11,773 nt of DNA from Alphaproteobacteria bacterium (GTDB lineage: Bacteria; Pseudomonadota; Alphaproteobacteria; Rhizobiales; Aestuariivirgaceae). Positions 7,155 through 11,773 of the stretch are shown in pieces. The translations under genes were made by a program, and so were the position numbers. The notes under the pieces were generated by a model. It was not told the DNA's origin and did no database searches. It was given only the letters and a program-made list of their open reading frames with translations. The first letter of the stretch is position 1. Every line of letters starts with the position of its first letter. The stretch spans positions 1 to 11,773 of the forward strand of contig JAGRLX010000408.1 of NCBI GenBank assembly GCA_020441605.1, given 5' to 3'.

Positions 7155-7555
7155 CCGCAGGACTTGTAGCCTTCGTCCTCACGCTGGTGGCCTTTGGCGT
7201 GATCGATGCCGTCTGGCTCAAGGCCATGGCCCAGCGGGCCTACGCGGCTGAAATCGGCGCGCTCCTGCGCGACAAGCCGAGGTTCATTCCCGCCTTACTG
7301 TTTTATCTGATGTTCGCGGCAGGGCTTGCAATCTTTGCGGTGAACCCTGGTATCGCGGCGAAATCTCCGCCAGCTGCCATCGCGTCGGGAGCGTTGCTTG
7401 GGTTGGTGGCCTACGGAACCTACAATCTCACGAATCTTGCAGTCATCCGCGGCTACTCGGCGAGAATTGCCACGATCGACCTGTTATGGGGTGTCGTCGC
7501 GTCGGCCTCGACGGCCGGCATCGTGACCTGGATCGGCATGAAACTGATCGCCTGA
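7151..7555 (+). CDS. DUF2177 family four-helix membrane protein
   Basis: A 134-residue, very hydrophobic protein with about four transmembrane helices (roughly 4-24, 45-65, 75-97 and 108-130). Family marks are VIDAVWLK (17-24) in helix 1 and LVAYGTYNLTNLA (85-97). The family has no known activity. It is the last gene of the lipid operon, with an ATGA overlap with the methyltransferase and AAAAGGA upstream of the start. In this setting it may anchor or assist the acyl-modifying enzymes at the inner membrane; that is inference. Confidence 0.88.
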   Translation: MTAGLVAFVLTLVAFGVIDAVWLKAMAQRAYAAEIGALLRDKPRFIPALLFYLMFAAGLAIFAVNPGIAAKSPPAAIASGALLGLVAYGTYNLTNLAVIRGYSARIATIDLLWGVVASASTAGIVTWIGMKLIA

Positions 7556-7570
7556 GGTCCTGCCGCTTCA

Positions 7571-7590
7571 GCGGACAAAGTCTTGTTCGC
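7571..7590 (+). terminator. Weak stem-loop after the lipid operon
   Basis: GCGGACAA (7571-7578) pairs with TTGTTCGC (7583-7590), with one G-T wobble and a 4-nt loop, 16 bp after the DUF2177 stop. No T-run follows. It may mark the end of the operon or only slow transcription into the regulator gene that follows in the same direction. Confidence 0.3.
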
Positions 7591-7626
7591 CGTCCCGTAC
7601 GTTTGCCGCGTGCGCAGCAAGGGGTT

Positions 7627-8682
7627 ATGTATGCCGGGAAACTGACAGAGTGGACCGTGCCGGCCGATTCTAATCACCCTTCTTCCCAGCGCCCTACGGC
7701 TCGCGAAGTCGCAGCGCGCGCCGGTGTGTCCATCTCGGCTGTTTCGCGTGCTTTCACGGCGGGCGCCAGTGTGGCGCCCGCCACGCGCGAACGCGTGCTC
7801 TCGGCGGCCCGCGAACTGGGTTATCGCACCAACCTGCTCGCCCAGAGTTTGATGACCGGCCGCACGAAACTGATCGGGCTCGTATCCAACAACTTCGACA
7901 ATCCGGCCTTCATGGAAATCTTCGACCTTTTCACAAGAAGGCTGCAGCAGCATGGTCTACGTCCGCTTCTTGCCAATCTCTCAGGCACGACCGAAACGTC
8001 GGCTGCGCTCGACATGCTGCTGCAATACAAGGTCGACGGCGTCATCGTTGCATCGTCAACTCTGCCACAGCCCTTCGTCGATGGGTGCTGCGCCGCAGGC
8101 CTTCCCCTGGTCCATGCCTTTGGCCGCCCACAGCCTTCCCGGGGCTTCGCGGTGGCGGGCGTCGACAATATCGCTGGCGGGTGCCTGGCGGCGGCCACGT
8201 TGGTCGATCGCGGGTATCGGCGGATCGCCTTCCTCGGTGGTCCGAAGTCCGCGACCTCCACAATCGATCGGCTCGCGGGCCTGACCAGTGAACTCGCAAG
8301 ACACGGCCTTGATCTCCATGCGACAGTTTTCGGCTCGTCCTATGCCCACCAGGACGGTCAATCACTCATGCACGCGCTCTTGAGACAGGATGGTTTCGAC
8401 GCCGTCTTCTGTGGCGACGACATCCTTGCCATGGGAGCGCTTGATGCCTGCGTTGAAGCGGGTATCGCGGTGCCGGGCTCAGTCGGCCTCCTCGGATTCA
8501 ATGACATCGCCATGGCTACATGGCCGTCCTATCGCCTCACCACCATCCGTCAGCCGATCGGCGATATCATCAGCGCCGCCGTGGATATGGTCACGGCCAT
8601 CGTGGACAAGGATGCTTCGCACCCCGCCTCCCAGGTTTTCGGCTGTTCCCTCATCGAACGCGCCACGCTGAGACCCCGGTAA
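7627..8682 (+). CDS. LacI-family transcriptional regulator, probably of the adjacent cyclitol operon
   Basis: The protein has 351 residues. An N-terminal helix-turn-helix (about 24-44, TAREVAARAGVSISAVSRAF) is followed by the conserved RERVLSAARELGY and a hinge helix NLLAQSLM (69-76). A sugar-binding-like effector domain runs from about residue 80 (KLIGLVSNNFDNPAF) to the end and includes GVDNIAGG, FCGDDILAMGALD and LLGFNDIAMA. The hinge Leu of this family wedges into a central CG step, and a perfect palindrome with a central CG lies in the divergent promoter region of the neighbouring operon (11574-11589). The ATG at 7627 has AAGGGG just upstream and places the DNA-binding domain at the usual distance from the N-terminus; the frame is open further upstream into the DUF2177 gene, which is not credible. 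It converges on the aldolase gene with a 10-bp gap. Confidence 0.9.
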   Translation: MYAGKLTEWTVPADSNHPSSQRPTAREVAARAGVSISAVSRAFTAGASVAPATRERVLSAARELGYRTNLLAQSLMTGRTKLIGLVSNNFDNPAFMEIFDLFTRRLQQHGLRPLLANLSGTTETSAALDMLLQYKVDGVIVASSTLPQPFVDGCCAAGLPLVHAFGRPQPSRGFAVAGVDNIAGGCLAAATLVDRGYRRIAFLGGPKSATSTIDRLAGLTSELARHGLDLHATVFGSSYAHQDGQSLMHALLRQDGFDAVFCGDDILAMGALDACVEAGIAVPGSVGLLGFNDIAMATWPSYRLTTIRQPIGDIISAAVDMVTAIVDKDASHPASQVFGCSLIERATLRPR

Positions 8683-8692
8683 ACGGAGTGCG

Positions 8693-9523
8693 CTAGCCAG
8701 GTCCTATATTGATAATCACATCCTGCGCGGCCTGACGCACGGCCGAGATGGTCGGCCGGAGCAGCTCAATCCGGTCAAAGCTCTGAGGCTGATCGGCCAG
8801 AGACTTGCGGAGCGATGCGCCAAAAGCCTGGCGCAGTTCCGTTCCAATGTTGAACTTCTTCACGCGGTGATCGCGCGCAAGCCTTCGGCGCATGACGGTC
8901 GGAATGCCACTTCCGCCATGCAGTACAAGCGGCACCTGCGTCACCGCCTCGACGGCGTTCAAGGCGTCAAGATCTATCCCGTCGGTCATTTCTGTCTGCA
9001 GGTGAACGTTGCCGACCGACACGGCAAGCGCGTCGACGCCGGTTTCAGCTTCGAAGCGCGCCGCATCGGCCGGCGCGGTGAAAGCCGAAGGACGGCCGTC
9101 TGTATAGCCGACGAAGCCGACTTCGCCTTCAACCGAGACTCCGGCCATACGGGCCACGTCGACTACCTTGTTGGTCAGCGCGATGTTCGCGGAGAGCGGA
9201 AGGGCCGAACCATCGATCATCACCGAGGTGAAACCGTAGTCGATGCCGCGGATGCAGTCTTCCAGCGTCGTCGCATGGTCGATATGGCAGACGACCGGTA
9301 CCCGCGCCTGTTCGGCGAGATGCCGGAACATCCTACCCAGGATCGCAATCGGCGTGTGCTTTCGGCAGCCGGGACCGGCCTGCAGGATGATCGGCAGTCC
9401 AGTCTCGTCCGCTGCCTGGGTAAAGGCCAGAGCATCTTCCCAGCCGAGCACGACCAGGCCGGCGACGGCGTAACGCCCGGACGTGGCGTCGTCGAGAACC
9501 TGGCGAAGCGTCGCAACAGTCAT
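8693..9523 (-). CDS. iolJ: Class II aldolase, probable 6-phospho-5-dehydro-2-deoxygluconate aldolase (IolJ-like)
   Basis: A zinc-dependent class II fructose-bisphosphate aldolase family member of 276 residues. HIDHAT (80-85) gives catalytic D82 and zinc ligand H83; VEGEVG (131-136) follows; H174 (GNVH) and H202 (LHGGSG, 201-206) are the other zinc ligands; NIGT (225-228) binds phosphate. All catalytic positions are present. Sitting directly after iolB and iolC, it most likely splits 5-dehydro-2-deoxygluconate 6-phosphate into dihydroxyacetone phosphate and malonic semialdehyde, the last specific step of inositol breakdown. A tagatose- or fructose-bisphosphate specificity cannot be excluded from motifs alone. 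The start ATG overlaps the iolB stop (ATGA, 9520-9523). The frame is open upstream, but only as a shadow of iolB. Confidence 0.88.
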   Translation of the reverse strand: MTVATLRQVLDDATSGRYAVAGLVVLGWEDALAFTQAADETGLPIILQAGPGCRKHTPIAILGRMFRHLAEQARVPVVCHIDHATTLEDCIRGIDYGFTSVMIDGSALPLSANIALTNKVVDVARMAGVSVEGEVGFVGYTDGRPSAFTAPADAARFEAETGVDALAVSVGNVHLQTEMTDGIDLDALNAVEAVTQVPLVLHGGSGIPTVMRRRLARDHRVKKFNIGTELRQAFGASLRKSLADQPQSFDRIELLRPTISAVRQAAQDVIINIGPG

Positions 9524-10383
9524 TTGAATTTTGCGATCATGTCCTTGATGCCGGGAATGGTCTCGATCTGATAGGCATGCTCGGGCTGGAAGAACTGGAC
9601 GAGTGGCCGCTGGCTCAGGCCGCCGAGAATGGTGAAGTAATACATCTCGTATCCGGGTGCTGCCACGCAAGGGTGATAGCCCTTGTCGAGGATGATCGTG
9701 GAGCCGTCGACGATGTGATAGGCATCGCCGACCTTGCCGTCCTCGCGCTGCACCAACTGGAGCCCGAATCCGTGCGCGGGACGGAAACGGAAATTGTAGG
9801 TCTCGTCATGCCGTGTTTCGAGCGGTAGACGGTCGGTATCATGCTTGTGCGGCGGGAAACCGGACCAGCCGCCCGCTCCTACGGTGAAGAGCTCCGAAAC
9901 AAGCAGGCGGCCAACCTGGTCGCGGTACTTCGTGCCGAGGATATGCTTGATCTTGCGATGGGTCTTCGTGTCGTCGGACCCATATTGCACGAGGTCGATA
10001 TCTGCGGCACGGACCGCGAAGGGTTCGAGCTCGCCTTCGAATCGTGCACCCGCCACGAATACCTCGGCGGCATCCGATGTGCAGACCATGCGCGTCCTTG
10101 CGCCGGATGGAACATAGACACCCTCCGGTTCGCCATCCCATACATCAACGCCACGCTGGCCGATTCCGGTGTATCCCACGCCGTCCGTCTCGATGTCGAC
10201 ACAACCCGTGGCAGGCACAACGCATGTCTCGTAACCCGGAACCTGGTATTCGAAGGATTGCCCACGCGCGAGTTTCACGATGTTGAAGTAGTTCAATGGC
10301 ACCCGGGCGTCATTCACGTCGATGACCGGAGCGTTGTGGTTGTCTTGGGGCGGAATGTGCAAGGGATGCTCCTTTTCTGTCAC
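9520..10383 (-). CDS. iolB: 5-deoxy-glucuronate isomerase (IolB)
   Basis: A double cupin of the IolB/KduI family, 287 residues from GTG. The metal site is visible as FPPHKHD (176-182, H179 and H181), E194 in DETYNFRF, and H237 in KGYHP. Near the end, YEMYYFTILGG matches IolB proteins. It converts 5-deoxy-D-glucuronate to 5-dehydro-2-deoxy-D-gluconate, the substrate of the kinase encoded just before it. Two starts compete. GTG at 10383 overlaps the iolC stop by four bases (GTGA) and has AAGGA four bases upstream. TTG at 10362 has a textbook AAGGAG six bases upstream and gives a 280-residue protein beginning at HIPPQD. The conserved domain lies downstream of both. Confidence 0.93.
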   Translation of the reverse strand: MTEKEHPLHIPPQDNHNAPVIDVNDARVPLNYFNIVKLARGQSFEYQVPGYETCVVPATGCVDIETDGVGYTGIGQRGVDVWDGEPEGVYVPSGARTRMVCTSDAAEVFVAGARFEGELEPFAVRAADIDLVQYGSDDTKTHRKIKHILGTKYRDQVGRLLVSELFTVGAGGWSGFPPHKHDTDRLPLETRHDETYNFRFRPAHGFGLQLVQREDGKVGDAYHIVDGSTIILDKGYHPCVAAPGYEMYYFTILGGLSQRPLVQFFQPEHAYQIETIPGIKDMIAKFK

Positions 10384-11342
10384 TCGATCCTTGGGTGGTG
10401 TTCGATGAAATCATCAAGCTCCTGCAACGTAGGGCAGGCCGGGGCACAGCCCACGCGGGTAACCACGATGGCTGCCGCTGCAGTCCCGCGCCGCACAGCG
10501 GACGGCATGCCGAGGCCCGCCGCAAGTCCCGTCACCAGTCCAGCCATGAAGGCATCGCCTGCACCCGTCGGCTTCAGCGCGACCACGCGGTCGACTGGGG
10601 TCTCGAATGGCGGGCCCTCGCCAAATGTGATCGAGCCGCGTTCGCCCATCTTGTAGATGGCGACTCTGCCTTGTGATGACAGAGCACCGGCGAGATCAAG
10701 GCCTCCCGCCCCACCCGCCATGACGTCGAACTCGACGTCATTGCCGATCACCATGTCGGAGATCTCGGCTGCCTGACGGCAGGTCGCGGCCGCGTCGCTG
10801 GTGCTGTCCCAGGAATAGGGGCGGTAGTCGACGTCGAAGATCAGTGGAACCTGCGCGGCGCGTGCCCGCGACATCGCAAGAAAAGTGGCCGCCCGCGACG
10901 GCTCGACCGCAAGCGACGTTCCGGTCACGATCACCGCCGCGTAAGGCGCGAAATCAATCGGCGAGACATCATACGGCGCCAGATCGAAGTCCGCCGCGCC
11001 ATTGCGATAGATTACCGACTGACAGTTCTCGAGCCGGGTCTCCACCACCGCCAGCGAAGTTCGCAATTGCCCGCCCACGGCGCGGACATGGGTTCGGTCT
11101 ACGCCATAGCGTTCAAGCTCGCGCAGCACGAAGCGGCCAACGGCATCATCGGAGACGGTCGTGAGGAGTGCTGCCGCTCCACCGAGTTTGACGATCCCGG
11201 CTGCAATGTTCGCTGCCGAACCGCCCAACGCAGATGTGAAGCGGGAGGCCTCTTCGGCACGCGCGCCCGGTGGATCGGCGTAAAGGTCCATGCCCGCACG
11301 TCCGACGACCAGACAGCGGTTGCCGCGCAGCCGGATGTCCAT
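10380..11342 (-). CDS. iolC: 5-dehydro-2-deoxygluconokinase, stand-alone PfkB-family enzyme (IolC)
   Basis: A PfkB/ribokinase-family sugar kinase of 320 residues. Landmarks are GGSAANIA (40-47) for sugar binding, FDVDYRPYSW (169-178), a signature shared with IolC proteins, and PTGAGDAF (258-265) with catalytic base D263. It phosphorylates 5-dehydro-2-deoxygluconate at C6 using ATP. Many proteobacterial IolC proteins are about twice as long because of a fused C-terminal aldolase-like DUF2090 domain; this one ends after the kinase, and a separate class II aldolase gene stands two genes on. The ATG at 11342 follows a short upstream ORF after 3 bp and has only a weak ribosome binding site, so translation may depend on coupling. 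The stop overlaps iolB. Confidence 0.92.
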   Translation of the reverse strand: MDIRLRGNRCLVVGRAGMDLYADPPGARAEEASRFTSALGGSAANIAAGIVKLGGAAALLTTVSDDAVGRFVLRELERYGVDRTHVRAVGGQLRTSLAVVETRLENCQSVIYRNGAADFDLAPYDVSPIDFAPYAAVIVTGTSLAVEPSRAATFLAMSRARAAQVPLIFDVDYRPYSWDSTSDAAATCRQAAEISDMVIGNDVEFDVMAGGAGGLDLAGALSSQGRVAIYKMGERGSITFGEGPPFETPVDRVVALKPTGAGDAFMAGLVTGLAAGLGMPSAVRRGTAAAAIVVTRVGCAPACPTLQELDDFIEHHPRIE

Positions 11343-11345
11343 TTT

Positions 11346-11522
11346 TCAGGTGCTCGCGCTGTTCGAGATTGCGGGCGTGCCAATTTCCCACATGGAGTGG
11401 CGGAAGATCCCACATTCACCGGAGAACAGGCGCCGCTTCTCAGCGTCAATGTCGATGCACCGACTGGTGATCGGCCGCACCAGCGCCATCTTGAATCGAA
11501 TGCTGCTGGATCTTGATGCCAT
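11346..11522 (-). CDS. Possible small protein or leader ORF upstream of iolC
   Basis: A 58-codon frame starts at ATG 11522 with a strong GGGAGG ribosome binding site five bases upstream and ends with TGA 3 bp before the iolC ATG. It begins about 22-25 nt after the predicted transcription start. About 44 of 58 codons end in G or C (around 76%), in line with real genes of this GC-rich genome. The product (MASRSSSIRF..., ending ISNSAST) resembles nothing I recognise and has no membrane segment or signal peptide. It could be a real small protein, a leader whose translation feeds ribosomes into iolC, or chance in a 260-bp untranslated region. Confidence 0.4.
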   Translation of the reverse strand: MASRSSSIRFKMALVRPITSRCIDIDAEKRRLFSGECGIFRHSMWEIGTPAISNSAST

Positions 11523-11540
11523 GGCCGCCTCCCTGTGCCC

Positions 11541-11569
11541 TTGACGGCGCAGACTAGTTGGTGTGTATT
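11541..11569 (+). promoter_or_regulatory. Putative sigma-70 promoter of the oxidoreductase gene
   Basis: TTGACG (11541-11546), 17 bp, TGTATT (11564-11569). This gives a start near 11576, inside the 16-bp operator palindrome, so a bound repressor would block initiation. The -10 box matches the consensus at four of six positions. Confidence 0.5.
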
Positions 11570-11579
11570 TCAATTGCAA
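11551..11579 (-). promoter_or_regulatory. Putative sigma-70 promoter of the iolC-iolB-aldolase operon
   Basis: On the minus strand TTGCAA (11579-11574), 17 bp, TAGTCT (11556-11551). The -35 box is part of the operator palindrome, which suits repression by a LacI-type protein. The -10 box is weak (three of six consensus bases). It crosses the divergent promoter, so the two would compete. Confidence 0.45.
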
Positions 11580-11589
11580 GCGCTTGCAA
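11574..11589. promoter_or_regulatory. LacI-family operator, perfect 16-bp palindrome
   Basis: TTGCAAGCGCTTGCAA is its own reverse complement and has the central CG step typical of LacI-family operators. It lies 14 bp before the oxidoreductase start codon and overlaps the promoter elements of both divergent units. The LacI-type regulator at 7627-8682 is the natural candidate to bind it, with release by a cyclitol or pathway intermediate. The motif and location are seen; the pairing is inferred. Confidence 0.85.
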
Positions 11590-11603
11590 ACCGGACAGCC
11601 GCC

Positions 11604-11773
11604 ATGACAAGCATCGGTATTGGAATCGTAGGCGGAGGCTACATGGGCAAGGCCCATGCGGTTGCCATGTCCGCCGTGGCGCCCATCTTCGACACGGCGT
11701 TGAGGCCGGTACTCGAAATCATCTGCACCACGACGCCGGCGGGCGCTGCGGAAAAGGCGCGCCAGTTCGGCTT
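11604..11773 (+). CDS. Gfo/Idh/MocA-family NAD(P)-dependent oxidoreductase, N-terminal fragment
   Basis: The first 56 codons are present; the gene leaves the window at the right edge. The translation MTSIGIGIVGGGYMGKAHA shows a Rossmann nucleotide-binding loop (GGGYMG, about 10-15) typical of sugar and inositol dehydrogenases of this family. Divergent from the iolC operon and sharing its operator, it could be the inositol or inosose dehydrogenase that feeds the pathway. The part that sets substrate specificity is outside the window. The ribosome binding site ahead of the ATG is weak. Confidence 0.88.
   Translation, partial: MTSIGIGIVGGGYMGKAHAVAMSAVAPIFDTALRPVLEIICTTTPAGAAEKARQFG

Noticed and set aside
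8683..8692. Bidirectional terminator between the converging LacI and aldolase genes
   Set aside because: The gap is only 10 bp and no inverted repeat with a T-run was found in or beside it.
8867..9571. Plus-strand frame (234 codons) opposite the aldolase
   Set aside because: It is a shadow of a gene with all catalytic residues in place.
9841..10656. Plus-strand frame (271 codons) opposite iolB and iolC
   Set aside because: It spans parts of two well-supported minus-strand genes and has no coherent domain.

Overview
The window reads as a chromosome segment of a high-GC alphaproteobacterium, most likely in Rhizobiales. This rests on the ChrR-type anti-sigma factor, the CUT2 sugar transporter arrangement, the 'GGGYMGKAHA' oxidoreductase and dense operons with 1-4 bp gene overlaps. 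The species cannot be fixed from sequence reading alone. No tRNA, rRNA, insertion sequence, phage gene or CRISPR array was seen.

Left edge (1-1149, minus strand): a CUT2 sugar ABC transporter. It has a periplasmic binding protein followed by the N-terminus of the ATPase, which runs off the window, with a strong 11-bp stem-loop between them. A region of about 490 bp without a convincing gene (1150-1636) follows.

Centre (1637-7555): two divergent operons that look like one stress regulon. Leftward runs rpoE-chrR-SDR: an ECF sigma factor, its zinc-cupin anti-sigma factor with all eight expected zinc ligands, and a short-chain dehydrogenase. Rightward run four tightly overlapping genes: a flavin amine-oxidase-like protein, a DUF1365 protein, a cyclopropane-fatty-acid-synthase-like methyltransferase and a four-helix DUF2177 membrane protein. 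The gap between the operons carries two promoters with the same layout, TGATCC - 16 bp - CGTA, one facing each way. The sigma factor therefore probably drives itself and the lipid-modification operon. In Rhodobacter sphaeroides RpoE-ChrR answers singlet oxygen, so the likely role here is remodelling of membrane fatty acids under (photo)oxidative stress. The methyltransferase appears to lack two bicarbonate-binding residues of classical cyclopropane synthase, which makes a methylated or furan fatty acid product worth considering.

Right part (7627-11773): a cyclitol/inositol catabolic block. A LacI-family regulator (plus strand) converges on a leftward operon that reads, in transcription order, possible small ORF - iolC-like kinase - iolB isomerase - class II aldolase (iolJ-like). 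These three enzymes would turn 5-deoxyglucuronate into dihydroxyacetone phosphate and malonic semialdehyde. A Gfo/Idh/MocA oxidoreductase diverges from the operon and runs off the right edge. A perfect 16-bp LacI-type palindrome, TTGCAAGCGCTTGCAA, lies between the two start regions and overlaps plausible promoters on both strands. The LacI protein encoded nearby is the obvious candidate to bind it. iolD, iolE and an assigned inositol dehydrogenase are not in the window and may lie to the right.
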